From JADGGM01 sp027307005 (GTDB taxonomy: Bacteria; Gemmatimonadota; Gemmatimonadetes; Gemmatimonadales; Gemmatimonadaceae): 47,027 nt of DNA. The notes under the pieces were generated by a model. It was not told where the DNA came from and did not search any database. It saw only the letters and a program-made list of their open reading frames with translations. Numbering within the stretch: the stretch's first letter is position 1; every line of letters starts with the position of its first letter. The stretch covers positions 1 through 47,027 of the forward strand of contig DATIEP010000017.1 in assembly GCA_035455745.1 (NCBI GenBank), read 5' to 3'. Shown piece after piece: positions 23,678-32,485 of this stretch. The translations under genes and the position numbers were made by a program.

Positions 23678-25900
23678 TTAGAACAAATCGATTCTGACCC
23701 GCAACGGGTCGCCTTCGACATCGAGCAGGTTGGCCAGCGTCCGCTTGCCCCGCCGCGTGAACTGCAGCGACACGCGCGATCCGCCGATCTGCATGCCCTC
23801 GATCACCAGGCGCCGCAGGAACGGCGGCAGCAGCGGCTCCCGAATGTGCAGCTCGTGCCCGGGCGCGTCCGGCAGGACCCCGGTCGAGGCTTGCAGCAGC
23901 ATGAAGAACGCGCCCGATGCCCACGCCTGCGGCGAGCAGCTCACCGGATACAACACCGGACGTCGGCCCTCCGTGCGCGGCATGCCGCAATACAACTCGG
24001 GCAGACGCTCGTAGCGGACGCCGAGCGCGGCGTCGTACAGCGCGTTGAAGATGGGCAGCATCGCCGGCTTCTGCCCCGTGAGCGACAAGCCTAACGCAAC
24101 GATGCCGTTGTCGTGCGGCCACACCGATCCATCGTGATAGCTCATCGGGTTGTACACCGCGTGTTCCGCGCTCAACGTACGGAGCCCCCACCCCGAGAAC
24201 ATGTCCGGCGCGAGCAGCCGCTCGCCAGTCTTGGTGGCGCGCAACGCGTCGGGCACGCGGCACCACAGCAGATGCCCGGCATTCGACGTCACCGTCGGCA
24301 GCGGATGCTTGTCGCCGTCCAGCGCCAGCGCGAACGTGCCCAGCTCTTCGAGCCAGAATGCCTCGATGATCCGCTCCCGCAGCTGCGCCGCCTGGGCGCG
24401 CAGCACTTTCGCGCGCGCGTGATCGCCGAGCGCGTGATACAACGCTGCCATGCGGCGCTTGGCGTCGCACGCGTACCCCTGGACTTCGACCAGCGCGACC
24501 GGCGGGTTGGGCAGCGTGCCGTCGGGGAAGGGAACGCCGTCCCACGAATCCTTCCACCCCTGGTTCACCAGGCCGTTAGGCGAGGTCTTGGCGTACTCGA
24601 TGAACCCGTCGCCGTCGATGTCGCCGTAGCGATCCATCCACTCCAGCGCGCGCTCGGCGTTCGGCAGGAGCTCGCGCACCAGCGCGACATCGCCGGTCCA
24701 GCGCCACGTCTCGTGCAGCAGCATGAGCCACAGCGGTGTCGCGTCCACCGTGCCGTAGTACGGCACGTGCGGAATCTCGCCCGCGCGGGCCAACTCCCCG
24801 CGCCGCAGCTCGTGCATGATCCGGCCCGGCTGCTCTTCCGTCTCCGGATTCTCGCGCCGGCCCTGCATCCGCGCCAGATAGCGCAGCGTGTCGCACGCGA
24901 TCCGCGGATTCATGCCTAACGTCTGCATGGACGTGATGATCGAGTCGCGGCCGAACGGCGTCGAATACCACGGAATCCCGGCCGAGATGATGGCCTGGCC
25001 GTCGACGCGCGTGTACAGCGCACGCAGATCGATCGTCGCCTGCTCCAGCGCCGTGTTGAAATCGGGCACGTTGCTCACGAACCGCGTACACGAGTCGCGC
25101 CAGGCGTCGTACTGCCGCTCGATCGCGTCGTGCCGACGCCGGAAGCTCTGATGGCCGTCCCGCCGCGTATGGCGGTTGCCCTCGTCGCGCGGCGGCGGCG
25201 CGTCAGGAATCACGTGCCACTCCAGATGGCGCGGCCGGTTAGGCTCGAGCCGGAACCGCCACCGCGCGCCATCCGGCCCGATGTCATCCGGTTCGACGTC
25301 GAAGCACACCACACTCCGGATCACACGACCGTCGCGGCCGCGATACGAAAACGCGATCGATCGCTCGTCGACCTCCGGTTCGTAAAACGTGCCGCGCTCT
25401 TTGCGCTTCCACCCGCGCACCTCGAAAATGTCCGCGAAGTCGTTGGCCACCGACAGCGCCGCCCAAAACTCGATGGGCGCCGTGAGAAAATTCGTGAACG
25501 TCACGCGCTCCGTCAGCTGCTCGTCGAGCAGCAGCTCCCGCCGCACGTGCACGGCATTGGCGACGTTCCAGGCGTCGCCGCCGAACACCTTGTCGTCAAT
25601 GGCCAGATCGATTTGCGCACTGAACGTCCGAATCACCTGCGCCGACAGTTGCGTGGGCGTGCCGCCGGCCACGTTCAAGACGTAGTGGCTCAGCATGCGC
25701 GTGTCGTGGTGGAAGAGACCGAGGCCGCAGTGACCCGGCGGGTCGACGTTGCCCTGTGCATCGAGCAGCAGAAAGAGCAGCTCGTGCTTGAGCACCATGC
25801 TGTCCTGCAATGTCGTCCCGTGCCGGCAATCGATGGACGAATATCCTACTGCGTCCTGCATTGAGATCGGTGCCGGCTCCGTCTTTCTTTCAACCTTCAT
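23678..25900 (-). CDS. Amylo-alpha-1,6-glucosidase / glycogen debranching-type enzyme
   Basis: A 740-residue cytoplasmic protein with two parts. An N-terminal beta domain (residues ~30-240) has the signature G-L-G-L-F-H-H-D-T-R-M-L-S of bacterial debranching-type N-domains. A C-terminal (alpha/alpha)6 barrel (residues ~290-680) shows G-I-P-W-Y-S-T-P-F-G-R-D, N-Q-G-W-K-D-S-W-D-G and a late N-P-M-S-Y-H-D-G-S-V-W-P-H-D-N segment, each with acidic residues typical of GH15/GH133-like glucosidases. It likely trims alpha-1,6 or other alpha-glucan linkages. ATG 25900 lies inside the 3' end of the glycosyltransferase gene (11-bp overlap), so the two are coupled and probably act on the same glucan. Confidence 0.85.
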   Translation of the reverse strand: MKVERKTEPAPISMQDAVGYSSIDCRHGTTLQDSMVLKHELLFLLLDAQGNVDPPGHCGLGLFHHDTRMLSHYVLNVAGGTPTQLSAQVIRTFSAQIDLAIDDKVFGGDAWNVANAVHVRRELLLDEQLTERVTFTNFLTAPIEFWAALSVANDFADIFEVRGWKRKERGTFYEPEVDERSIAFSYRGRDGRVIRSVVCFDVEPDDIGPDGARWRFRLEPNRPRHLEWHVIPDAPPPRDEGNRHTRRDGHQSFRRRHDAIERQYDAWRDSCTRFVSNVPDFNTALEQATIDLRALYTRVDGQAIISAGIPWYSTPFGRDSIITSMQTLGMNPRIACDTLRYLARMQGRRENPETEEQPGRIMHELRRGELARAGEIPHVPYYGTVDATPLWLMLLHETWRWTGDVALVRELLPNAERALEWMDRYGDIDGDGFIEYAKTSPNGLVNQGWKDSWDGVPFPDGTLPNPPVALVEVQGYACDAKRRMAALYHALGDHARAKVLRAQAAQLRERIIEAFWLEELGTFALALDGDKHPLPTVTSNAGHLLWCRVPDALRATKTGERLLAPDMFSGWGLRTLSAEHAVYNPMSYHDGSVWPHDNGIVALGLSLTGQKPAMLPIFNALYDAALGVRYERLPELYCGMPRTEGRRPVLYPVSCSPQAWASGAFFMLLQASTGVLPDAPGHELHIREPLLPPFLRRLVIEGMQIGGSRVSLQFTRRGKRTLANLLDVEGDPLRVRIDLF

Positions 25901-26987
25901 GATGGTTTGGTAAGAGACGTGTGGCGCTGGAGCGGGCTCCTCGCTTCATGCGAGCACCCGTCCGTCCCTTCGCGGCTGCGCGCGCATACAGGCGCTCGTA
26001 GTCGCGCACCATGCGGTCGCGTCCAAAGCGTTCGGTCGCGCGCGCACGACATCGTTCGCGATCGAACTCGTCGAGGATGCTGCCGCGCTGCACGATCTCG
26101 CGCATTTCGGTTGCATCTCGCACCACGAATCCCGTCACACCCTCCTCGACGAGCTCCGGCACGCTGCCGCGCGGAAACGCGATCACCGGGCATCCGCTCA
26201 ACATCGCTTCGATCAACGCCAAACCAAAGGGCTCGTTCCATGCGATCGGCGCCAGAAGCGCGCGGGCGTCGCGGAGCAACGGCACTTTCTCCTGAATCCC
26301 GATGCTGCCGAGCATTGTCACATGTGAGGCCGCGAGACGGTGCGACATTTCACGGCTCCCGAATTCGGCGTCCTGCGGATGGACCTCGCCTGCGACGCGG
26401 ATCGGCACACCGGCGGCCCCGGCGACGTCGATCGCGACGTGCGGCCCCTTCACCTGCGTAAAGCGTCCCACGAAGCACACATAGTCGCTCGGCGACGTCG
26501 TCCATTCGTACTTCTTCGGGTCGAGCCCGTGGTAGATCACCTCGATGTGCGGGAGTGGAATTTCGCGACGCGCCTGGTCGTGCGAGATGGCGACATACCA
26601 GGCGTCAGTGAAAAAGCGATAGAAGCTCGAGAGCTCCTCTTCGCGCACGTGATGCAGGGTGTACACGAGGGGCGGCGATTGCGTGGCGCGCCAGCACGCG
26701 AGCGCGCTCGCCGAGTTCGCATGCACGACGTCGAAATCGCGCGAGGCGACATCATGCAATGCCCACGAGACATGATTGATGTCCGCCAGTGCCTGTGGGG
26801 GCCACTGCGCGTGTTGGTACAGCGCGCGTCGCTCGACGCAGACGCTGGAATCGCCGGTGGCGAAGAGCGTGACCCGATGACCACGCTCTGCGAGACCTTC
26901 AGCCAATTCGGCTACTACGAGCTCGGTGCCGCCATAACGAGGGGGTGGTACGGCTATGAACGGCGTGGACAGCAATGCGATACGCAT
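25890..26987 (-). CDS. Glycosyltransferase family 4 (GT-B)
   Basis: A 365-residue cytoplasmic retaining glycosyltransferase. ATG 26987 starts the typical M-R-I-A-L-L-S-T-P, followed by P-P-R-Y-G-G-T-E-L (acceptor-side Gly loop). GAGAGG lies upstream at a longish distance; the frame remains open to 27032. The C-terminal half has F-V-G-R-F-T-Q-V-K-G and the donor site E-P-F-G-L-A-L-I-E-A-M (E-x7-E motif) followed by G-C-P-V-I-A-F. The 11-bp overlap with the debranching-enzyme gene suggests a glucan synthesis/trimming pair. It begins 108 bp after the GntR gene, which may leave room for its own promoter. Confidence 0.85.
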   Translation of the reverse strand: MRIALLSTPFIAVPPPRYGGTELVVAELAEGLAERGHRVTLFATGDSSVCVERRALYQHAQWPPQALADINHVSWALHDVASRDFDVVHANSASALACWRATQSPPLVYTLHHVREEELSSFYRFFTDAWYVAISHDQARREIPLPHIEVIYHGLDPKKYEWTTSPSDYVCFVGRFTQVKGPHVAIDVAGAAGVPIRVAGEVHPQDAEFGSREMSHRLAASHVTMLGSIGIQEKVPLLRDARALLAPIAWNEPFGLALIEAMLSGCPVIAFPRGSVPELVEEGVTGFVVRDATEMREIVQRGSILDEFDRERCRARATERFGRDRMVRDYERLYARAAAKGRTGARMKRGARSSATRLLPNHHEG

Positions 26988-27095
26988 GCGGCGCGACGAC
27001 CTCTCCACGACACAGGTTCGGCACGGTGACACAGCGCAGAACGTGTGCCGAGGGGGCCTTGGCGGGCCCGTGCGTCGCGAAGCAGATCGATGAGG

Positions 27096-27860
27096 CTACT
27101 CGCGCACCAGGCTGGTCACGTAGGTGAACCGGTCACCCGGGTGGATGGCGCTGGACAGCTCGATGAGCGTGCCGTTTTCGCGGTAATAGCGTCGCACGGC
27201 GCGAAGCGCGGGACTTCCGGCATCGGCGCGGAGTAAACTCGCCTGCCGCTTGCTCAGCCGGATTGCCTGGATGCTCTGCTCGATGCGCGCGATCCGGATG
27301 CCGTACGTCCGCTCCAACATCGCGGAGATCGGGCCGGCGACGGTCTCGAGATGTTTGTCGATGTCGGGCAGACCGGCATCGACGTACGCCGTCGTCATGC
27401 AGATCGGACGCGAATCGTTAGGCACCGTGCGCAGGCTGTTCAGCCTGAGCCAGGCGTGTCCCTCGCGGCACTCGAGCACGCCGGCCAGTTGGGCATCGCA
27501 GATCACGCGCTTCTCGGAAAGAATCTGGATGCGCGTTTCGTCCGCGTATTGCAGCAGGTCGCTGATCGAATTCGTCGGCTGCCGGTAGATGGCGGGCGGC
27601 AGCTGGGCGATCACCTTGGTGCCCGTGCGGCGACGCCGCGAGATGAGCCCCGCGTCGCGCAGCTTGCGCAGCGCCTCGCGCACCGTCGAGCGGCTGATGC
27701 CGTAGTGCGCGCACAGCTCCATCTCGGTGGGCAGCAACCCGCCCACCGGATATGCGCCGGCGCCGATCATGGCGATCAGCTCGTCGGCGATCTGTTGATA
27801 CCGGGGCGCGTCGGCCGAGCCGTCGGCGGGGGCGCGTCCCTGTGGCGCATGGGTGGTCAT
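27096..27860 (-). CDS. GntR-family transcriptional regulator, HutC/UTRA subfamily
   Basis: A 254-residue DNA-binding repressor or activator. The winged helix-turn-helix occupies about residues 20-90: L-P-T-E-M-E-L-C-A-H-Y-G-I-S-R-S-T-V-R, the canonical GntR recognition helix, then the wing G-T-K-V. Residues ~105-250 form a UTRA effector-binding domain (chorismate-lyase-like fold), which senses a small metabolite. It lies 15 bp after the ABC ATPase gene and is probably cotranscribed with it. Decamers TGTNYGGACA near 28641 and 23121-23156 fit the TGT-N4-ACA symmetry of GntR sites, making it the best local candidate for control of the amino-acid cluster, including its own operon. Confidence 0.88.
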   Translation of the reverse strand: MTTHAPQGRAPADGSADAPRYQQIADELIAMIGAGAYPVGGLLPTEMELCAHYGISRSTVREALRKLRDAGLISRRRRTGTKVIAQLPPAIYRQPTNSISDLLQYADETRIQILSEKRVICDAQLAGVLECREGHAWLRLNSLRTVPNDSRPICMTTAYVDAGLPDIDKHLETVAGPISAMLERTYGIRIARIEQSIQAIRLSKRQASLLRADAGSPALRAVRRYYRENGTLIELSSAIHPGDRFTYVTSLVRE

Positions 27861-27875
27861 CGTTCGTCGTCTACG

Positions 27876-28619
27876 TTAGGCATCGACCATGTCGTGCTGC
27901 AAGATCTTGGACAGAAAGTCCCGGGCGCGGTCGGTGTGCGGCTCGTTGAAGAAGGAGGCGGTGTCGCGGTCTTCCAGAATCCTGCCGCGGTCCATGAACA
28001 GCACGCGGTCGGCGACGCGGCGCGCGAACGCCATCTCATGGGTCACGATCATCATCGTCATGCCCTGCTCGGCGAGACTGCCCATCACATCCAGCACCTC
28101 GGAGATCATTTCCGGATCCAGCGCCGACGTCGGCTCATCGAACAACATGGCGACCGGGTCCATGGCGAGCGCGCGTGCAATCGCCACGCGCTGCTGCTGG
28201 CCGCCGGACAGGGCTGCCGGGAACTTGTGCGCATGGTCCGCCAGTCCGACGCGGTCGAGGAGCGCCATGGATCGCTCGGTCGCGGCAGCGGGCGTGCGTT
28301 TGCGCACGTAGATCTGGGCGAGGTTGATGTTATCGAGCGCTGTGCGGTGAGGGAACAACTCGAAGCTCTGAAACACCATGCCGATTCGGGCGCGCAGCGC
28401 GGACAGATCGGTGCCGGGCGCCCGAATCGAGCTGCCGTCGACGAGGATGTCGCCATCGTCGATCGTTTCGAGACTGTTGATGCACCTGATGAGTGTGCTC
28501 TTGCCGGAACCCGATGGGCCGCAGAGCACCACCACCGAGCCTGCGGCGATGGTCGCCGAGCAGCCGTCGAGGACCCGGAAGTCGCCGTACGACTTCGACA
28601 CGTTCCGAATCTCGATCAT
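27876..28619 (-). CDS. aapP: Polar amino-acid ABC transporter ATPase, AapP/GlnQ type
   Basis: A 247-residue cytoplasmic ATPase. Walker A G-P-S-G-S-G-K-S-T (34-42), Q-loop Gln84, signature L-S-G-G-Q (137-141), Walker B ending F-D-E (160-162) and H-loop His194 are all intact. The sequence is of the GlnQ/HisP/AapP type. No permease or binding-protein gene adjoins it. The only such genes in the window are aapJ-aapQ-aapM at 14859-18156, which lack an ATPase gene, so the two sets probably complete each other (inference). ATG 28619 faces the amidohydrolase gene across a 110-bp divergent promoter region. Confidence 0.9.
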   Translation of the reverse strand: MIEIRNVSKSYGDFRVLDGCSATIAAGSVVVLCGPSGSGKSTLIRCINSLETIDDGDILVDGSSIRAPGTDLSALRARIGMVFQSFELFPHRTALDNINLAQIYVRKRTPAAATERSMALLDRVGLADHAHKFPAALSGGQQQRVAIARALAMDPVAMLFDEPTSALDPEMISEVLDVMGSLAEQGMTMMIVTHEMAFARRVADRVLFMDRGRILEDRDTASFFNEPHTDRARDFLSKILQHDMVDA

Positions 28620-28640
28620 CGCGCTCGTCTCGCGGTCATA

Positions 28641-28650
28641 TGTCCGGACA
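28641..28650. promoter_or_regulatory. Candidate GntR operator, site 3 (TGTCCGGACA) in divergent promoter
   Basis: A perfect 10-bp palindrome, TGTCCGGACA, in the 110-bp space between the divergent aapP and amidohydrolase genes. It shares TGTNYGGACA with sites 1 and 2 upstream of the aminotransferase gene. Nearby TAGAAT (28653-28658) could be a -10 element for the rightward gene, so binding here would block transcription in that direction and probably also leftward. Confidence 0.5.
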
Positions 28651-28729
28651 AGTAGAATGATAAACTTCGGCGCCTTCCGGGTGCGGTGTCAAGACGACCC
28701 GGCCGCCTTACACGAGCGAGCGAATCGAC

Positions 28730-30028
28730 ATGGGATCGAGCATGCGTTGGGCAATGGCGGTGTGGGTCCTGGCGGCGGTCACCCTGTCCGCCCAGGCGCC
28801 GGCGGCGGGGCACGATATGGCAACGGAGCTGCTCGTTCCGGCGCGGGTGTTCGACGCGCCGGCCGGCACGACGCACGATGGTTGGGCGGTGCTGGTTCGC
28901 GGAGACCGCATTGCCTCGGTTGGACCCAGATCTTCGATCAAGGTGCCGGCCGGCACGCGCGTGATCGACCTGCCCAACGCAACGCTGCTGCCGGGACTCA
29001 TCGAGGGTCACTCGCATCTCTTCCTGCATCCGTACGCGGAGACGTCGTGGTCGGACCAGGTGCTCAAGGAGCCGCTCGCCTTGCGTGTGGCCCGCGCGAC
29101 GGTTGCCGCCCGCCGCACGCTGCAGGCAGGCTTTACCACCGAGCGCGATCTCGGGACCGAGGGCGCCGGCTATGCCGACGCGGGTCTCGAGCAGGCCATC
29201 AACGAGGGAATCATTCCTGGCCCGCGTCTGCTGGTCGTCACACGCGCCATCGTTGCAACGGGATCATACGGGCCGAGTGGTTTTGATCCGAGGTGGGATG
29301 TACCGCAGGGGGCGGAGGAGGCAGACGGGGTCGAAGGGATCACGCATGCGGTTCGAAACCAGATCAAGCACGGCGCTGACTGGATCAAGGTCTATGCGGA
29401 CCACGAGTGGGGTCCGAACGGCGAGACGGAGCCGACGTTTACGATCGAGGAACTCAAGACCGCGGTGGAGGTGGCGCGCAGCTCGGGCCGATACGTGGCG
29501 GCGCATGCGCGCGGCAACGAAGGGGTGCGACGCGCGGTGTTGGCCGGCGTGACGACCATCGAGCACGGCGATTCGGTGACTCCCGAAGTTTTCAAGATGA
29601 TGGTGGACCGCGGCATTCCGCTGTGCCCGACCTTGTCGGGGACAGAGGTGGGATTCATCCGCGAGGGCTGGCGGAAGGGTGTCGATCCGATGCCGCCTGC
29701 GGTGGCGCTCAAGCATCGCACGTTCAAGGACGCGCTCGCGGCAGGCGTCACGATTTGCAACGGGAGCGACGTCGGCGCATACCCACACGGGGACAACGCG
29801 CGCGAGATCGAGTTGCTGGTGGAGTACGGGATGACGCCCGTGCAGGCGCTCAAGTCGGCGACGGTGGTCGACGCGCGGGTGTTTCATCTGGCCGACCGCG
29901 GCAGCATCGCGCCGGGGCTGCTGGCCGATCTCGTGGCGGTCGAGGGTGATCCGACGCACGACATCCACGCGCTGCACCACGTGCGGTTCGTGATGAAAGG
30001 CGGGCAGGTCGTTCCGTTAGGCGGGTGA
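28730..30028 (+). CDS. Secreted amidohydrolase (imidazolonepropionase/Xaa-Pro dipeptidase-like)
   Basis: A 432-residue metal-dependent hydrolase with an N-terminal signal peptide (cleavage near A-Q-A-P), hence periplasmic. Metal ligands are visible: H94-S-H96 after the first beta strand, Lys220 in D-W-I-K-V-Y (the carboxylated bridging lysine), His259, His279 (E-H-G) and Asp347 (G-S-D-V). This is the subtype related to prolidase-like and acyl-amino-acid-hydrolysing enzymes of the amidohydrolase superfamily. It is transcribed away from the amino-acid ABC ATPase gene from a shared control region, so it may release the imported amino acid from a dipeptide or N-acyl conjugate outside the inner membrane (inference). 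Confidence 0.83.
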   Translation: MGSSMRWAMAVWVLAAVTLSAQAPAAGHDMATELLVPARVFDAPAGTTHDGWAVLVRGDRIASVGPRSSIKVPAGTRVIDLPNATLLPGLIEGHSHLFLHPYAETSWSDQVLKEPLALRVARATVAARRTLQAGFTTERDLGTEGAGYADAGLEQAINEGIIPGPRLLVVTRAIVATGSYGPSGFDPRWDVPQGAEEADGVEGITHAVRNQIKHGADWIKVYADHEWGPNGETEPTFTIEELKTAVEVARSSGRYVAAHARGNEGVRRAVLAGVTTIEHGDSVTPEVFKMMVDRGIPLCPTLSGTEVGFIREGWRKGVDPMPPAVALKHRTFKDALAAGVTICNGSDVGAYPHGDNAREIELLVEYGMTPVQALKSATVVDARVFHLADRGSIAPGLLADLVAVEGDPTHDIHALHHVRFVMKGGQVVPLGG

Positions 30029-30031
30029 TGC

Positions 30032-31552
30032 GTGGCTGAGCCGGCCGCGTCCGCGGTGCAGCGAGCGCGCGCCTGGTACGTCGCCGGGTGCGCCGAGACC
30101 GATCGGGGCGAGTACGCGACGGCCGCGACCAGTTTCGAGCGCGCGCTCGCCATCGCTCCCGACTGGTGCGAGGCCCAACACAATCTTGGCCGGGCGCTGT
30201 TCGAGCTCGGACGCGTCGATCATGCCGTGCGATGCTTCGAGCGCGCCGCGCTCGGTCCCCAGGCCGGGCTGCCTCGCGCCATGTGCGCCGTGGCGATCCC
30301 GGGCAGCAGCGCCGATCACGAGGCGGTGCTCGACGCCCGGCAGAGGTGGGCCCGCGAGTTCCTTCCGCCAATGCGACCGGGCCCGTCGCCGCGCCGCATC
30401 GCGCCCGGCGACCGGCTCCGGGTGGGATACGTGTCGTCGTTTTTCCATCGGCCGAATTGGATGAAGCCGGTATGGTCGCTGCTCAACCATCATGATCGGG
30501 ACGTCGTGGAGGTGCACCTCATTGCCGACAGCGCGGGATGGACGGGCGGCGGCGGCTATCGGCCGCACCCCGCGGATCGCGTGCATGCCATTGCCGGGCT
30601 GCCTAACGAAGAGGCGGCTGCAACGATCGAGCGGTTGGGCATCGATGTGCTGGTGGACCTGAATGCGTTCAGCAAACCGGCGCGGTTGCCGCTCTATCAG
30701 TGGCGGCCGGCGCCCGTGATCGCGTCGTGGTTCAACCTGTACGCGACGAGCGGCATGGCGTGCTTCGACTACATCGTCGGCGACGACACGGTAATTGCCC
30801 CCGGCGAAGAGCGCCATTATTGCGAGCGCGTGGTGCGCGTCGATGGAACGTACCTGGCGTTCGAGCCGTCCGGCGACGCGCCCGATGTCGTGGACGCGCC
30901 GTGCGCGGGCTACGGCGAGATCACGTTCGGATGCCTCGCGTCACAGTACAAGCTGACGCCGGACGTCTTCGACGCGTGGGGACGCATCCTCGACCGCGCG
31001 CCGTCGAGCCGGCTCCTCCTCCGCAACGCGGCGCTCGGCGCCGCCAGCGTTAGGCGCTACGTGCACGACGAGCTCGCCGCACGCGGCGTGGCGCCCAGCC
31101 GCCTCCGGCTGCTCGGCGGCGCCGATCACGTGGAGTTCCTGCGGACCTACGATGCGATCGATGTGGCGCTCGATCCGTTCCCGTACAGCGGCGGCACGAC
31201 GACGATGGAGGCCATCTGGCAGGGCGTGCCGGTACTCACGTTCCACGGCGACCGTTGGGCATCGCGCACGAGCGCGTCGATCCTGCACGCGGCGGGACTG
31301 TCCGAGTTCGTGGCCCGAGACGTGGACGACTACGTCGATCTCGCAATCCGTCTCGCGACGTCGCCCGACAGCGCACCATGGCTCGCTGCATTGCGGCGGA
31401 GCATGCGCGCGCAGGTGCAAGGTTCCGATGCGTGCAACGGACCGAAGCTCGCGCGAAGCATGGAGCGCTTGTATCGCGGCATGCCCGATGCGCGCACCGA
31501 GGACGCGCACCGCGAGGGCCGCGTCTTCCGCGAGTCCGGCCCCGCGGCGTAA
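30032..31552 (+). CDS. TPR-linked O-GlcNAc transferase-like glycosyltransferase (GT41, SPINDLY/OGT)
   Basis: A 506-residue soluble protein. Residues ~10-75 contain about two TPR units (A-L-A-I-A-P-D-W-C-E-A-Q-H-N-L-G). The rest matches the OGT catalytic region: L-R-V-G-Y-V-S-S-F-F-H, a central D-V-L-V-D-L-N, then D-P-F-P-Y-S-G-G-T-T-T and G-V-P-V-L-T-F in the UDP-sugar site. Bacterial GT41 proteins glycosylate proteins such as flagellin or secreted enzymes; the acceptor here is unknown. The TPR part is short compared with eukaryotic OGT. GTG 30032 begins 3 bp after the amidohydrolase stop, so it is probably on the same transcript, though a functional link is not obvious. Confidence 0.82.
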   Translation: MAEPAASAVQRARAWYVAGCAETDRGEYATAATSFERALAIAPDWCEAQHNLGRALFELGRVDHAVRCFERAALGPQAGLPRAMCAVAIPGSSADHEAVLDARQRWAREFLPPMRPGPSPRRIAPGDRLRVGYVSSFFHRPNWMKPVWSLLNHHDRDVVEVHLIADSAGWTGGGGYRPHPADRVHAIAGLPNEEAAATIERLGIDVLVDLNAFSKPARLPLYQWRPAPVIASWFNLYATSGMACFDYIVGDDTVIAPGEERHYCERVVRVDGTYLAFEPSGDAPDVVDAPCAGYGEITFGCLASQYKLTPDVFDAWGRILDRAPSSRLLLRNAALGAASVRRYVHDELAARGVAPSRLRLLGGADHVEFLRTYDAIDVALDPFPYSGGTTTMEAIWQGVPVLTFHGDRWASRTSASILHAAGLSEFVARDVDDYVDLAIRLATSPDSAPWLAALRRSMRAQVQGSDACNGPKLARSMERLYRGMPDARTEDAHREGRVFRESGPAA

Positions 31553-31600
31553 TTTCGCGGCATCCCAATCATTCTTCCCCCGAGACGGACGCATTCGACC

Positions 31601-32443
31601 GTGCAGTCGATTCTTTGCTACCGAAACGTTCCGCTGCTGGCGTGCGCCGCCGGGCTGTGCGCGCTCGCGGCCGGCGCTGCCCCGGGCCAGACCGTCGCGC
31701 CCCACGCCAAGGCAGTCACGCTCGTGATCTTCGAGAATCGCGACTACACGGCCATCGTCGGCGCAAAGGACGCGCCGTATCTCAATGCCGCGCTGGTTCC
31801 GCAGGCGGCCGTGATGACGAACAGCCACGCGACCGCGCACCCGAGCCAGCCGAACTACGTCGAGCTGTTTTCGGGCAGCGTGCAGAGCGTCATAGGCGAC
31901 GAATGTCCGGATTCCTCGCACGCGCCCAACATCGCGACGCAGCTGCTCGCGGCGCACCTCACGTTTCGGGGCTACGCGGAGTCGATGCCTAACGCGGGCT
32001 TCACCGGATGCGAGGGCAGCAAGGGGTTGTACCGGCGCAAGCACAACCCGTGGGCCGATTTCTCCAACGTGCCGGGGACGCTGAGCCAGCCGTTCCATTG
32101 GTCGGCCGCGTCGCTTGCCATCGTGGTTCCCAACATGTGCAACGACATGCACGATTGCAGCACGACCGTCGGCGACACCTGGATGAAGCAGAACCTGCCG
32201 GCGATCATGAAGTGGGATGCCGCGCACGACGGCCTGCTGATCATCACGTGGGACGAGGCCGCGCCGGACGCCGACGGCACGAACCACATCGCGACGCTGC
32301 TCATCGGGCCGATGATCAAACCCGGCCGCTATGCCCAGCACATCGACCACGACGATGTGCTGCGGACCATCGAACAGATCTACGGCCTGCCGTGTATCGC
32401 GAACGCGTGCGGCAAGACGGGCATCACCGGCGTTTGGCGCTGA
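31601..32443 (+). CDS. Secreted phosphoesterase-family hydrolase (acid phosphatase/phospholipase C-like)
   Basis: A 280-residue exported protein. GTG 31601 gives a signal peptide with cleavage near A-P-G-Q. The mature part begins V-I-F-E-N-R-D-Y, the Asn/Glu metal-site signature of the alkaline-phosphatase-like phosphoesterase family (PF04185). S-Q-P-N-Y-V-E-L-F-S-G follows, and later L-L-I-I-T-W-D-E-A supplies further metal ligands. Several Cys residues could form disulfides. It is short for phospholipase C and closer to bacterial acid phosphatases. It converges with the DUF3592-like gene across a GC-rich hairpin. Confidence 0.8.
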   Translation: MQSILCYRNVPLLACAAGLCALAAGAAPGQTVAPHAKAVTLVIFENRDYTAIVGAKDAPYLNAALVPQAAVMTNSHATAHPSQPNYVELFSGSVQSVIGDECPDSSHAPNIATQLLAAHLTFRGYAESMPNAGFTGCEGSKGLYRRKHNPWADFSNVPGTLSQPFHWSAASLAIVVPNMCNDMHDCSTTVGDTWMKQNLPAIMKWDAAHDGLLIITWDEAAPDADGTNHIATLLIGPMIKPGRYAQHIDHDDVLRTIEQIYGLPCIANACGKTGITGVWR

Positions 32444-32457
32444 CGGCCTCGGCCGGC

Positions 32458-32477
32458 GCCGGCGGGATGCCGCCGGC
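32458..32477. terminator. Candidate bidirectional terminator hairpin
   Basis: A perfect 8-bp stem, GCCGGCGG/CCGCCGGC, with a GATG loop, in the 42 bp between two convergent stop codons (32443 and 32486). No T-tract follows on either side, so termination would depend on the hairpin or on Rho. Confidence 0.5.
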
Positions 32478-32485
32478 CGCCTAAC

